Assembly (NCBI GenBank): GCA_902729315.2
Contig: LR746281.1
Coordinates: forward strand, 2,416,501 to 2,480,500
Length of the DNA stretch: 64,000 nucleotides
DNA from: Spirodela intermedia
Taxonomy: Eukaryota; Streptophyta; Magnoliopsida; Alismatales; Araceae
Reading direction: 5' to 3'
This document shows, piece after piece, positions 23,379-37,956 of this stretch (its first letter is position 1; every line of letters begins with the position of its first letter). Under the pieces are notes generated by a model. It made no database searches. It worked only from the letters and a program-made list of their open reading frames with translations, and was not told where the DNA came from. The translations under genes and the position numbers were made by a program.

Positions 23379-26300
23379 ATGGGAGGGGGGAGGAAGGCCT
23401 ACTCGGCGCTGCCGACGGACTACAAGCTCCTGGAAGAGGTCGGATGCGGCGCCAGCGCCACGGTGTACCGAGCGATCTACCTCCCGTATAACGAGGTCGT
23501 CGCTGTCAAGTGCCTGGATCTCGACCGCTGCAACAGCAACCTCGTATAGTCTCCCTCACACCCACCTATCTCGCTCACTCGCTCTCTCCATCTGTTGTTA
23601 TTCATATTTGCTCGTTTTGACCCTTTGATTTGACTTGGCTTGATGGTCGTTTCGCCTCGAGTTACTCGTGGCCTTGGAATATCGAATTCGTCCGGTGAAA
23701 GCTACGATCTCCCCGGAAATTGCTCTACTTTTGTATGTGAGTCTTACTCGGGGGATATTTTAGAGAGATAGGGAGATGAGGTATGCTTTCTGTAGCAGGT
23801 CTGGTGGTCTCAGCGAGACCGTCTTAGAGGATGGAAAATCTTGGCCGAGAACCAGTCAGCGAGTATACTCAGGATTCACAGTAATAATCTCTAAATCTGG
23901 TTTTCCATGGTAGATCAGTGACTATCGACAGATACCCGGCAAGAGTTTTCTCCTCTGCAGATGGATGTGGTTTGAAAGCGGCGCAGTAGATGGTGGGGAC
24001 AAAGAATGCAAAAAGTCATCATAAATTAATTATAACGCGTGCAATAACCTAGTCACAGAGTGTCTCTACAAAAGACAAAATCTGAAGTAGCTACTAGTGA
24101 ACAAATCACTTTTTGCGCCCCCCCGTAGCTTCTCTACCCCAAGGTGTTTTTTATAAAAAGTAAATATTGAAAGTATGCGTGGAATAGTAGTCATTGAAAG
24201 CATTATGAAATGGTGGTTGTTTCATTCATCCAACATGATTTTTTTTTCCTTTAGAACATTGATAATGGTTTTTGATGTTTTTAGTCCCAAAATTTACATG
24301 TTTTCAGCATATGTTAGGTTTGATCTAGTATTTATTATCTCTCTTGCAAGTCGTTGAATTATAAAATGTCTTTTGAATGGAACTAAACCCGATTGTGAAA
24401 AGAAGTCCTGCTTTAATAGTGAGATTTTTTATTGGTTTCGTCTATACCATAAGTGATAATATTAGGAAGAAGAAAAAAATATCTAAGGTCTAATGTGGTT
24501 TCAAAGAGCTTTAATGGTACTTTCTTCTTGTCCTATAAAATACCCCAATTGCCTTGGTAGTTGCCGGCCTTATGCATTTCACCATTTGAAAAATGATTCC
24601 CGGCATGGTGACAGGGATTGACAACAAGGTCTACGCTGTGTCTTGAGGAAACCAAAAATGTTGACCGGGGGGAAAAAGTTGATCCTGAATTTAATGTCAT
24701 CACGTCCCCTTGCTTTGATCCAAATTGAAGGCTGAAACTTTGGTTAAGGGATTTCGTGGGAAGCTGAGCTGCTATATGAGAAATATATTAAGCTCAGTAC
24801 TCTTTTGGATTATCTTTTATGGTGGAAAGTGGTGGAGAAATATCTTGAGAAAATTAAAAAAGGTAGACATCTGCAGGTAAATTGAAATTGAATATCATTG
24901 GGTTAAAATTGGTTGAAGGAAGAAGGTTTGTCGAGAAAGATGGCCAATTAGAAATTCTGGGATCAAATAGAAGAATGGAAGACGGTAATACCTGGATACA
25001 GTGTTCATCATAATCTTTAATAAGATGCATCAAACAGGAAAGTAAAAAATAGGGTGGTAGGGGAAGAAGTGACTTCTGATTTTAATTTTTTCCCTATGAT
25101 TAACAAAAAAGACTGGATTTATTGGTATGTGATGTTGACATCTGATTACTGACTATTTAAGTTAATAGACAGTAAAAATGCTAGCTGAGTGGATGGAGGT
25201 CAAGAGGTTCTGTGGAAAAGTTTGAATGCAGATGAGTCCTGGGTGTGGAGAATTATTTGTTAAATTTCAAATTGGCACAGTGAATGATAATTTTTGTTGC
25301 TCACTTACTTTACTCTGTGTTATGGACAGAATGATTATTGTGGTAGAGAGTTTTTTTTTTCTTTTTTTTTTGTGAAGGGTTCTGGATCTTGTGCCAGGGC
25401 GATCTGAAAAACCAAATCCAATGATTTAGTTCAAGTTTTCCTGCTGGCTGGCAGTCTTTTGCAGTTGTCTGATTTATTGCTTCATAAGCCCAGTAATATT
25501 CAATTGCTGGTGGTTGGTGGATGAATGCAAATTGTACGAAATTTAAATGTAGAGACAGGTCTTTAAGGGTGTATGCAGGTATTCATTTTTACGTATTTTT
25601 AGTGTCAATCTGAAACCCTAAACGTATGTGCTAGCTTATTTCTTAAATGTTTGACCTTAATCTGTGATTAAATTTTAACGCTTTTTGCAATTATCTGTGG
25701 ACAGGATGACATACGAAGGGAGGCGCAAACAATGAGTTTAATTGATCATCCTAATGTAATAAGGGCACATTGCTCGTTTGTTGTCGAACGATTTCTCTGG
25801 GTGGTCATGCCATACATGACAGAGGGTTCATGCTTGCACCTGATGAAAGTGGCACACACAGAAGGTTTTGAAGAACAAGTTATTGGCTCTGTTCTTAAAG
25901 AAACACTGAAGGCATTAGAGTACCTCCACAGGCAAGGGCATATCCATCGTGATGTCAAGGTTAGAATGTTTCTGTATCGATATGCAATTCTATCCATTAA
26001 AAAGGTGAAATGAAATGCCTTAACACTTAAATGTCATAGGCTGGGAATATCCTCCTCGACAGTACAGGAGTGGTGAAACTTGGTGATTTTGGAGTCTCAG
26101 CTTGCATGTTTGATACGGGCGAGAGACAAAGGTCAAGAAATACATTCGTTGGAACTCCATGTTGGTGAGATGCACTATTTATTTTGAATGAATCTTGTCA
26201 ATTCCTTCACTGTTTAAAAAACTTTTTCAGTGTCCACTTTTGTGTTGCACTCCACATATTTCTTAGAACTTGGTCGCTTTTTGTTGGACAGGATGGCTCC

Positions 26301-29300
26301 AGAGGTGTTACAGCCTGGTAGCGGTTACGATTTTAAGTGAGTTTTCGTCCAAAAAAAATGTCTTCCTTTCACCAATTGGAACTTCTTTTTGAATTACAAC
26401 TATGGTTCCTAATTTCCTATCTGATCTCCTCTTTTAGTCGGTGGCTCCATCAGTTTGTTACCCTGTTCGATTTTTATTTGTGTCCTTGTACCTATCATCC
26501 ATTTAAAACATTCTGCATGTGGTACTAACAGCCGATGCTCTAACTCTGCTGCTTTTCAAGAGAATTCAGTGGATGCATTTAACAAATATGTGCAGCATTG
26601 AGTCATTTTTAAGACAGTCTCAAGAAATATCCATTACTTTTCTGCACACACTCCATTGATATCATTTGATACCGCATAAGTATCTATGTCGATTTTCTAG
26701 TTTGTATGCGTGGGCATTGAAAGAATGATGTGATCTCAAGTTTTGCATTGATTTGAAATAATTAAACATATGAAAACTTTAATTCCGCAAAATTAAGTCA
26801 AACTTTCAGGAAGAAGTTAGATGATAAACTTTGCATGATGCTGTAAGGCTGTAAAGATCATCATCATCCAAGACAATGCAACTGAAATAATTTCCAGAAT
26901 ACAACTCTATTGCCTGAGAGTTCTAAAAGGAAATTTACTGAGGTAAGTTGGGCATAAACAATTGTTCTATGACTGGAAAACGGAAGAGGGCTCTCATCTG
27001 CAAATAATAATTGATCAATTATGCATAATATTCCGAGACTGCCTTACATCAATGATTAAATTTTAACTTTTTTATATCCAGTTACTATTTTGACGCACCA
27101 GGCAATGAAGTGAGGTGAATAAGCGTGCCATTCATAGCTTTTTCAGTTTCCTTTTCAATATCTCCCCTATCATTCCTTATGAGTTTTTTTTTAACATTCT
27201 ATATTGGAAACGTTTCTTTGCACACTTTTTGTTTCATATATTTTATTTCAAACTTTTTTGAGGGACAGGTATTGGGGAGTTATTTATCATTCGCTTTGCT
27301 GGTATAGTGACCAATTCATCCTATATTGGATTCTCTACAGGGTTGATATCTGGTCCTTTGGAATAACAGCACTCGAGCTTGCACATGGTCATGCTCCATT
27401 TTCAAAGTACCCTCCAATGAAGGTTTGACTCCTTTTTTCTGTCTCTTTAATGTTGAAGTTACTTATTTATTGAAAATGTTCACTGTGTATATTAGGAAGA
27501 ATATGATATTCATCATGTATGTGTACATTATGTACCATAATTGGCCACTTCCGGTTTTGACAAAGGTGACTTCTTTAACTGTGATGGCTGCGATAACCAT
27601 TTTCTTGTTGATGCTTATTTATGGTCCTGATTGCATCAACTTTGGCATGTTTGAAGGTATACACTTTCACCACATCATTGATCTTCTTTAATGGAGTCAG
27701 TCGCTTTTTAGTTTGAATTTCGCACCAACTTGGATTCTCAGAACGTTGAGTGAGAGTCCTTCGAGCAAAAAATATGCATAGGATCATGCAAGGTCTAAAT
27801 GGTCTTGTGTGAAGCTCAAATGTGCAAGAGATTCCCATGAAATGTAGACATGCGGGAGGATAGGTGTTAAGGTTTATGTTCTTTTGTGCACGTTAACATA
27901 CTTCAAATGACTATCATTGGATCTTAGACTTTGTCAGTAAGATGAAAGACTTGCCAAATGTACTTCATTTTGAGAAATGAGATGACAGAATGTTCTTTCA
28001 TCATCTTTAATAACTGCACTTATGACTGTTGTGATCGTTTTTGTTCGCTGATATAGGTTCTCCTAATGACCATCCAGAATGCTCCTCCTGGTCTTGACTA
28101 TGATCGTGATAAAAGGTTTTCGAAGGTACTGCTGTCTTCTTTCCCCCCACAGCTGGTGCTGCGTTGCAAAACGTTTTGTGACAGGTTTCTTTATCTTAAA
28201 CTGTATGACATGTACAAATTATATGTAATGAGCCAAGATTCGTTAATGTCCGGAAACAGGCGATTCCTTTTTTTATGTGTACTACGCTAATGGTTCTTAG
28301 ATGATACTCTTGTTTGACTTCTTATGGGATACTCTTCTAATTATGACATTTCCAGTTGTGATCAGTCATTCAAAGAAATGGTTGCTATGTGCTTGGTGAA
28401 AGATCAAACGAAGAGACCAACAGCAGAAAAATTGTTAAAACACTCATTTTTCAAGAATGCAAAGCCACCAGAACTGTCTTTGAAAAGCATTTTAGCTGAC
28501 CTGCCTCCTCTTTGGGAACGTGTAAAAATACTAAAGGTTTGTGAATGGTGCAGATGTGTTGAAGATCTGCTATTATGTATTTGTTTATATGATATTGTAA
28601 ACGAGTTAAACAATGCTTTGCAGAGAAAAGATGCAGCGCAGCTAGCCCTAAAGAAAATGCCATCTGCTGAACAAGAGGCACTCTCACAGGTTAGATATGT
28701 AGGCATTTTGACATGTTTAGTTGTGTTTGTCTATTTTTTTCTTTTTCTGGCAGAGAGAAGTTCTGCAATGATTTCATTCGGTATCGCAGATGAGTATGCA
28801 TTGGTACTTGTCTGAATGCGCTCATAACTGTAAATATGGCCTTCTGGGGGTCTCAAGTGGGGAAGGAATGAAAAGAAATAATAAACCGTTCGAGATGAAC
28901 AAAGTCTCACAATGGTTTTTTTGGAAGATCGGTTATCATAATGCATGGTATTGCTCTGAAATTGCTTGTTCATTATCAAATTTTCACGATACTTCATAGA
29001 AATCAAAAACACCTCAAACATGCTCTGTCTAGTGTAGAAGTGTCTACTCATTCTAGTGGCACTGTTGGATATTGAAGGTATTGGTCAGCTGTAGCTGTAT
29101 CTCTGGAAGTTTGTCATTCCTGTTATCAATGAATGCACTGTACAATTCTGTATGGATATAAGTATTTCATTGCTATGGATTTTTTTTCCTTATATATCTT
29201 GTATTACTATGCCAGAGTGAGTACCAACGAGGGGTTAGTGCATGGAACTTTGATCTTGATGATTTAAAAGCACAGGCATCCCTGGTATAAGTTTCCTTCC

Positions 29301-32300
29301 AAATATTCCACTTTCTGAAATATTTTTATATTCTGGTGAAATGTGATGTAAATCCTCTCTTTCCTGAATCTTTCCAACAGATACAAGATGCCGAGGATGA
29401 TGGAAACTTAAGATTTTTCTCTAATGAAAAGGTTATAATTCTTTTACTCATAAGTTAAGCTCTTATTACTGATAGAATGAGATCTTTTGTCATTGTAATT
29501 TGCTTCTTTTTTTCTATTTTGTTTCCTGGTGACACGGTTGGTGCTGATGATAGTCTAATGATAGCAGGTTCCATCTATTTCTGAAAAGTGTGTGGATGAA
29601 CCAATATCAAAGCATGATACTGATGACAGGTATATGACATGAATATAATGGCCTGAGCTCCACACTTTTAGATCCCTTTATTTAACATGAATTTAAAATA
29701 ATCAATTGCCTCACTATTTGTTCGTACTTTTGCCTATGAATTTCATTTCTGATTAATTCTCCATTTCTACATGTGGTTTTGATGATTGGATTTTAGTTCT
29801 CTCAATGAAAGATATCCCCATTTGATGTGTTATCTTTCATTGGGCACTTTAAGTCCCATGTGTAGCAGTTGGGAAAAATCTCCAGCCTTTACTCACTTTT
29901 GTGTTGCTTTTCTTTTTTGACCAAAGCTTTGAGTTTCGTGCCCTTTGGTTCCTGATACCTATGGTACACATACCTTGGCTTTGAATATTTTTTAGACCCT
30001 TTGTATGTGGTTGTTCCTAATTTTCATTTCGATCTCATTTGCATATTCTGTCAGTTTCTGTCTTTTACTCGTTGTCATATGCTTTCATTAGTTAATATCA
30101 GCAAATCACTGAAGTATTTATTAATTGTTATCTGAAGCGGAGTGAGATGGGAGGAAGAAAAATGAACTTCATTCACTCTCAGAAAGCAGACGCCGTAGGT
30201 TAAAAGACAAAGAAAAGACAAGACCAAAAAACTGATAATACGAAAGACCGAAATACCCGTCAAGTACATAATTTAGTGGTTTTTTTCCTACTGATCTTTT
30301 GAATTGTAATCCTGAAAATATTTACCAAACTACGGAAACCTTGGAAAATGAAGTGTCACATTCTGATACCACGTGATGGCTTTTGCTCCGCGTAAATGTG
30401 AAAAATTTCTGAATGGGTTTTCATGATGCTTTCAAAATGCTCTTCTGGAGACCACTTTTGTGTCATCAGGTCCATTACTTTTCTTTCTTTTACTGTAGTT
30501 GATGGCAGTGTATTGTATGTGTTTTTTCCGGCGCCTTAAATTTTATAATATGCGAAACTGGTAATGGCTCTTCCTGTTCACATGTTTTTTTATACATGAA
30601 CGGGAAAGATGGTATTTTCAATTTTTCTATCGTTTTTCATTTCTCGTTATATTTATTTACCTGGGTCTCAGATTACTGGTAATTTTTTTTCCGTAAGATC
30701 CTTCCGCTAGGCTTTTTTTAGGTTCATACTTTTTATGCTTTTATCCATTCCCGGTTCTAGTGTCACTGTTATGCCATAAATTTGCACCCTACAACCTCTT
30801 TTAGAACCTAGACATATGCTTCATTGCTTTGGATTGTGATTTGACCAAAATTTAACGTTATTATTTGTGCAATTATAATTGAGGAATCTTATGCTCGTTT
30901 TATACAGCTAGATGATGGATATTACATTCACGCCCTTTTTTTCATGCAGAGAAAGCACCTCTGCCGCTGCAAGATCTGAGAATGGGTCTGTAATTGTGAA
31001 GGATGAGAATCTAGGATCGGGTATACAATCTCCCAGCATTGAAGAAAAAATGACTGGACTTCAAATAGGAAGATTGAAAAAGAATCCAGTGACATCAACA
31101 CAGAGGACAGACATCATACAGAACCTTAGCGCAAATGATTTCGAAAAGCAACAAGTTCATAGTGGCCCCCTTCTACCTCACAATGTCCTCCGCCACTCTC
31201 TTTCAGAAAGAGGCCGTACATTGGACAGGTAATTTTAAACTCCGAATATTTCGTGTTTGAACTTGTTGGAATATGTAATGAAATGGAATTATTTTATTAG
31301 GGTAGTGTCCACTTACGGCATCTTAGAACTAGGGCTGCGAGTTGGCTTGGGTTAGAATAGATTGTGAACTCCTACCAAACCAATGATAATGCGTCCTTAA
31401 CCATCTCTGATCCTTGAGTAAATCCATTTGATTCAGGTATTAACCGTGTGGGTTCGAAGGAAATGGGACTCGATTAGCAAAATAAGATGATCCGAAGGAA
31501 GAACCAATACCGGTTTTAAAAGGGAAAATATATTGATGGTCGTATTGCAATTTCTTAAAGGTGCATATATCAGATAGGGGCGGTCATACTTATCTCAGCT
31601 GTAAACAGGTTCCCAGACATACTTTTTTGGGTGGCTGGCTGGGCAAGGCTGGTTTACGCTATTTTTTTCTTCTCCTTTTGTCTGCCCTTGGAAATCAAGT
31701 TGCACTTCCATATTCTTCGTCTGAAAGTTCATTCCTGCCCTAGACTGGCTGATCTAAATGAAACCCGCTTAAGTTAGGGAGAAAATCGGTCAATTGATCC
31801 AGAATGGCTTATTCTAAGATACAAATAGACATGCATTGGCCTATGTGGTCCAATTGAGTAGACATTTTTCTTTAAAATATTGAATGTGTAAACCAGGTTT
31901 TTCAGTCAAACCGAATTGTTTGTGTGGTTTTCAAATACAATGCTATTCTTCTTTAAAGAGGTTAATTCATTGAACTCTTGGTTACTAAAGCCCTGAAATT
32001 CTTCTGACCATCAAAACTATAATTTGCATTATCAATCAATATAATCATTAAAATCTCATTCAAAATTTATTTTTTTTTGAAAGGTAAAATCTTGAAGTCT
32101 CACTTGTGGACCATACTCATAATAACTGAAAAATGTGCAAAACCGCGGTGTACAAAGTATTGTAAAATGCCATGAAACAGATAGATGCAGAAATAATATG
32201 AGCAGACCACGGTTCTCCTCTGCACATAATATTCGCTTTCAGTTTACGGCTGCAGGACAGTGATGAAAATCGCAACTCTGTAATTAATTTTTCTAAAAAT

Positions 32301-35300
32301 ATAAGGTATGATTTAACTGATGCCTTAATCTTTTTTCCAGCACAAAATCCTTTTTTAGCTTACAAAATTTCCTTTAAGTGCTTCTAACAGGATCTCGAGT
32401 ATAGCCTTTTAATGAAATGACCTGACAGATGGTGGGTCTGTCTGTTATTCTTCATTGGTGATCACTGGGTTGTGTGGTTGATTGATGTTCTTATGATTTT
32501 CATATGCTTATATCGTGTGAATTTACATAAGATTTTGTTTCATGGCTTCTGCATAGGCCTCTCCATTTAAGGTTCTTAATCATTGTATAAAAGCTATTGG
32601 CATAAAAGCTTTCTTTGATTTTATGTTCATAAGGATGGCAGGGTGAAAACTAAAAATTCATGCCTTTGTACTGGATTGGTTGGCATTAATGAGACAGTTC
32701 TCATATTTTCATTCTATGAGAATACCTTCGTTTCAATCTATTTAGTTCTTCCTCTTATATTTTTGCCTTCATATTTCATGTCTTGGATGGGAAATTTAAT
32801 ATTTCCCGTTGTTAGATTTGATGGCGATATTCAACCGGCAACTGATAAATATAAGCATGATGGACGGAAAGCTCAGAATTTCAGTGGTCCATTAATGCTC
32901 CCTAATCGTGCTTCTGCCAACAGTTTGTCTGCTCCAATGAGATCTTCTGGAGGTTGTAAAGGCTACTCAACCTGAAATACATTCAAGTGACTTGTTCTTA
33001 CCTCTAATTTGTTTTTTAGGTTACAGAGATTCTTTGGAGGATAAGTCTAAGGCCAATGTTGTTCAAATAAAAGGTCGATTTTCTGTTACATCAGAAAACG
33101 TAGATCTTGTAAAGGTACAGCTCACATCTTTACTTGTTTTCCATCTATTCTGGACTTTTTTTCTATTGAAGAAAACTACACGTTGCAGGATATTCCAACA
33201 TGTACCCTTCCAAGAAGGTCTTCCCAGGTTTGTATCGGAGATTTGTGGAGACATTATTTCATTTTATCTCCTCTTTCGACCCCAACTTTTAACATTGAGG
33301 TTTTCAGGGCTCTCCTTTGAGGAAGTCTGCTAGTGTCGGTGACTGGCTTGCTGCTAAATCAATGGTATGTGTACATACCTCATTAGTCTCTTGAGACTTT
33401 ATCATTGCCATTGGGATACGACATGAAATATTGCTATGTAGGCAAAAGCCATAGTTACAGTTGACCTGAGCGCATGAAAAGAAAATCTTAGAATGCTGTC
33501 AAATTTAGCATAACATCAGAAAAATTAATCTTGGGGCAGAGGAGCCAGTATTCCATCATAATCATCACTTCCTGCTGTGGAAAGTTGTTTAAGTCGTAAA
33601 CAAATACATTTTCTTATGGGATATTTTATAATAAAATTGGAGTGGCTCTCTTTATTAGCCTCGTTTTACCCCCGTTCTGTTCTTGTTTTTTTCTTTTGAC
33701 GCATTTGTCTGCTTTTGTGATGCCTCTCAAACAATGCTGTGTTTTCTTTGGCTGTCAGGGAGAAAGAGAAAACTGTTTGTGATTTATTGTATTTAACTAT
33801 GAATCTGGAGTGGGCCAGAGCCTATTTTCTTTTTGGGCTTTATTTACTACCCGATTCAGAAAAAATCGGGTCAGCTTGGCTTCCGGGCTAGTCTCTCAAA
33901 AATTTAGGTCATTGGCAGACACCTCCCAAACTCCAAATGGCAGACGTTAACTGTTCATTAAAAGGCAGATGATTGCAAAGTCGTCAGAGTCACAAAACTG
34001 TCCTGATGTCAATTTTTCTGTGGGTGCAACAATTGGTCTAAGTTAAAAGTGGGAATTCCTTTTGAAGTTTGACATATCTTTACAATGTCAAGGGAAGGCT
34101 GGGTCTTGGAGTTGTGCCCCTTGCTCTTTTCTTGCTCATGGTCAAACATTATTTTTCATGCGTTTAAGCTGCAAATCACTAAACTTTGTGCTTGAATGAA
34201 AATTTGTTTGTTATCAACTAGGGAGGTATATGATCAATATTTTCAGAGGCCCTAAACAAGAGTCTGGGTCCTAGAGTACTTTTGAGATCAGATTTTCAAA
34301 TATGTTTGAATTCTTGTCTTGTTACTAACACTATTTCATGAGAATCAAAGACCAAATTTTATTCCTTGATGTTGTTGGCTCATTCAACTAATTATTAATG
34401 GAAACTTTGCTTAACATTCATTCTTCCGGTCAGGAAAGATGACCAATCCTGGTTGTCTATCCGATAATCATTGAGTGATGCACTTTACGTTTCTATGTCC
34501 AATGTAGTTGAGGATTATTAATATTGGAAGATGGGATTTACGATTATCATTTGTAATGTGTTTTCATGTTCACCAGATTTGCTGAGATTTAGTTTTGTCA
34601 TATGACTCATGGAAATTGTTTCTACCTGAAATTTAGACAAAATTTTGCTTGGTTTAATAGGGAATCTTGTTTTAATTCACTCTTTTGATGCTATCAGCTT
34701 GTAGAAAATTACTCTGAAAATGGTCCTAGAAAAAGTATTATTTGGCCAGCTACTCCCACTTTCAAATGTTCACCTCTTACTGCTGATTGCTAATCAATTA
34801 CTCAAAATGTGAGCACATGTTTTACTTTAAAGAAAGGTGGAACCGTGGGGCATATTCTGTGTTGTTCTGCGTTGTTTCATTGCTTTCATCACATTAGTGC
34901 TGTTCCTCTGATCTTATTGATATCTTGCTCGTGGTTGTTTCACCTAGTCTTTTAATCAGTCATCAAAGGAAATCAGCAACATTATGATGCCTGCAGCTGC
35001 TCTGTTGCCCCACCTGCAGAACCTTTTACAGCAAGTTTCTTTTCAACAGGTTCAAATTTTACTCTTCACGGTCTAAACGTCTGCTACATTATTTTTTTCT
35101 TTTCCTGAACGCCTTTGAATTTCTTCGGTATTTGTTGTGATTTCACCTTATTTCTCAACAGGAACTCATTACGAGTTTGGTGAACAGCTTTCAACTGACC
35201 GTCCCAGGTAATGGTGGGTAAAAAGTTTCTGTTTGAGTAGCGGTTGAATCATTTATATGCACATCTGAGACACTTCTTTTTTCCACAGCTGTGCAAACTG

Positions 35301-36888
35301 TGGTAACTTCTCAAGCTTCCAATGGAGAAAATGACGCGGTAAGGCCTTCTTTGTGTTCAACTCTGAGCCTTTCTCTGTCAAAGCTTGATATTTCCTGGTT
35401 AAAGATTGGCTTCTTATTAAACCCTATGAATCATCTCTTTTATGCTAAGAAATATTAAACTTCAATGTTTTGATGTTCTTGCATTACATAGGAGATTCCT
35501 CGTTCCTTCTATCACATGCCCTGAAATCAGACATGCCCCATTCCACCATGCCTGAGGGTTGAGTTCAGGATGGTAATTGGTTGAGAAACTTTGCCAATAG
35601 GTCCTTTCTTTTTTATGTTATCCAGTTTCTTTGGCAAGGATTGTTAATATTATTCAGAAAACTTTAGTTGTCTTCATTAACCACAAGATCTTCGGATTGG
35701 ATAATCTCCTTTCTCTTCGAATTATTGGATTTGAATATTCGAAATTTAAAGCCTTTGGCGTATGATATTGAAAGATAATGTTTTCCTTTGGCATATCTTT
35801 ACATGGGGTTGTTTGCGGACTAACTCATTAAGATCATCAAATTGTGAACATGGTATCTTTTGGAACTCAGCTTCAGGAATGGATTAGACGCGATCCTAGC
35901 TCATCCTGCAACCCTATCTAAAATTCAGGGTGATGAACTCAGATTCTGGTCGATTTGCATAGCACCATGAGTGAAGGGAGGGATCGCTTAGGAAGAAACA
36001 GAGAAAAAATGGTCAACAGAGGGAGGATTGTGATTGTGGGTCTGTGGAATAGGTAGTAAGATACATCTGGGGAGTATCTGGGTTCTAGAGAGGACACCGG
36101 GATGAATTGTGATTCTTGGGTTAATTATGCACAAAAGAGACGATACAGGTGATGAGATCATATGCCCTTTTTAAATTGTGCTCTCATAGATTGAATCCTT
36201 CCTTTCGAGTTCTAGATTAGGTTATTTTAAATTTTTTTTCTCGTTCACATCTTTTCCAATGAATTTCCCCGAAAAATAAAACTGTCTTAGAAAACTTAAA
36301 GTATTGCCTCGCGCATGTGAAAGGGAATAAAATTGAAATTCTTCTTCTTCTTCATCTTCTTCTTTTTTAATTTCTATTCAGGTTGAATTTGCGGCATCCG
36401 AAAGAGAGCAGATGTTCCTTTCACAGATTTCAGAGCTGCAAACGAGGTAGGCCACTTCCTCCTATGTAGTGTTGAGGTGTGGTGGGTGAGCCCAAACCTT
36501 GGGTCGGCCAGGCCCAAACCTTTGGCCTGGGCTGGCCCGGGCTTTAGGAAGGTCTTGGCTCTAGCTGGGCCGTATCAAAACTTCCCGGGCTCAAGCTAGG
36601 GTTGCTGAAGCCCTGACCAGCCTGCTATAACAACAGCCCTTGTATCGTTGTATTTTTTTTTTCTCTTGTATCCAAAGCAGGCCCATTTAAATTATTCCGT
36701 GTTCCTGAATGATAACTTGGAGTGTTCTTTGCTCGTCACAGGATGATTAATTTAACTGAGGAATTGACTGCGACAAAGATGAAGCAATTGCAGGTGAGCT
36801 ACATGGGCGGAGCATCTCCCACTTTTCTTGTGAATTAAATGAAATGTGCATATTCCATTCTCCATACGCCTATGCTATTATTTACTTT

Positions 36889-36937
<49 letters not shown>

Positions 36938-37349
36938 GCGATCATTCAGGGGTTATAATAACTATGGGCATGGAAATCTCGGTTTCTCTGTACTCTCATC
37001 TTTCACTATTTTTATTATTTTGCAAGAAATAATTGAAGTTCAGATACTTTTCTTTGATCTTTGAGTTCCATAGTAGATATGTTGCGATGAAAATATTTTC
37101 ATTGGATCCCCAATTCTATGTATAATTAATGTTCCAAATAAATTTCTCTCCCAGTAAATTCGCTTCTACTATCAGAAACTGCAGAGTTCCTCTGGATCAT
37201 CACCACCCGAGGAGGTCCACTAACTATTTCCGTTCAAATTTTGTGACAATCCCCAGTTGCAACAGCGGCTAGACGTTGCAAACAGCCGGGGAGAGGACAT
37301 CGGCAAGGGAGAGAAGGAGGCCTCCATGAGAGAAACCGGCCCGAGCTAA
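23379..37349 (+). CDS. STE20/SPAK-like Ser/Thr protein kinase (BLUS1-related)
   Basis: About 23 exons: 23379-23543, 25705-25959, 26040-26164, 26292-26336, 27341-27422, 28057-28125, 28366-28536, 28624-28689, 29216-29284, 29381-29431, 29568-29629, 30950-31228, 32261-32305, 32816-32952, 33020-33114, 33189-33227, 33308-33364, 34960-35049, 35162-35207, 35289-35338, 36382-36446, 36742-36793 and 37257-37349. The model gives 735 residues. The N-terminal kinase domain has GCGASATVY (22-30), Lys44, Glu61, HRD (136-138), DFG (156-158), activation-loop TFVGTPCW (175-182) and APE (184-186). It is followed by the SPAK/OSR1-like extension, a Ser-rich linker with GRFSVTSE and [18 protein letters not shown], and a C-terminal coiled coil. 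It matches the plant germinal-centre kinase group that includes BLUS1, a phototropin target in guard cells; the exact substrate is unknown. The 15-codon exon at 32261 and the last exon are the least certain. Confidence 0.9.
36485..36620. repeat. GGGCC-rich imperfect repeat in kinase intron
   Basis: A patch of repeated GGCCC/GGGCT/GCCCGGGC motifs in both orientations interrupts an AT-rich intron between the exons at 36382 and 36742. Such patches are common in plant non-autonomous elements; no ends could be fixed. Confidence 0.5.
36892..36934. repeat. (TC)n microsatellite
   Basis: A perfect TC run in the last intron of the kinase gene. Confidence 0.95.
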
Positions 37350-37606
37350 GGCTTCAGCTGCATCTCATCTCCCCAGCTCCCTCCTTCAATGGCCGCTGCA
37401 GAGAGAGGAGGGGGGGGCATCCTCAGCCCTTCAGTCCCTCGAGCTGGAGGGTTTCTATTAGTGTTCCAAGGTCACAGAGGAGTCACAGGCCCCTCCCCTC
37501 CTCCTGCTCCCGCCCAGAGGCGTCAGGCCAGGCCGATCAGCCCAACAAGCAACGAGGGCCATCCAGAGCCTGTGATTCTTTTCCCAACTTTCGTCACTCC
37601 TACCCA

Positions 37607-37608
<2 letters not shown>

Positions 37609-37643
<35 letters not shown>

Positions 37644-37660
37644 TATTGTTATTATTATTT
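37609..37660. repeat. (ATT)n microsatellite
   Basis: ATT/TTA triplets with a few substitutions, in the kinase 3' flank. Confidence 0.9.
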
Positions 37661-37956
37661 GCATTTCTTATGGGCCCACCACCCTTCTACCACCCCACCC
37701 CTCCCTATTAGTACTACAATGGGAGGGACTTGGTTTGTGATATAAGTATCAGGGTTGCTCCATCTTGTCATAGAAGGTTGGATGGTTGTAAGCTAGACGA
37801 CGCTTTCTTGGAGTGTTCTTACATGGGTGGCTGTTCAGAACCACGCCTGTCTGTTCAGAAATAGCAGCATTTCTTGGAGTTGCAGAGTTTGAAATGGAGC
37901 TGGACCCGCCTAAGTTAGAAGCGATCTTGTTGCATGCAACTTGTTGATGTCTTTGC

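Noticed and set aside
37609-37660. Open frames through ATT and GA microsatellites as small proteins
   Set aside because: Homopolymer-like translations with no start context or conservation expected.
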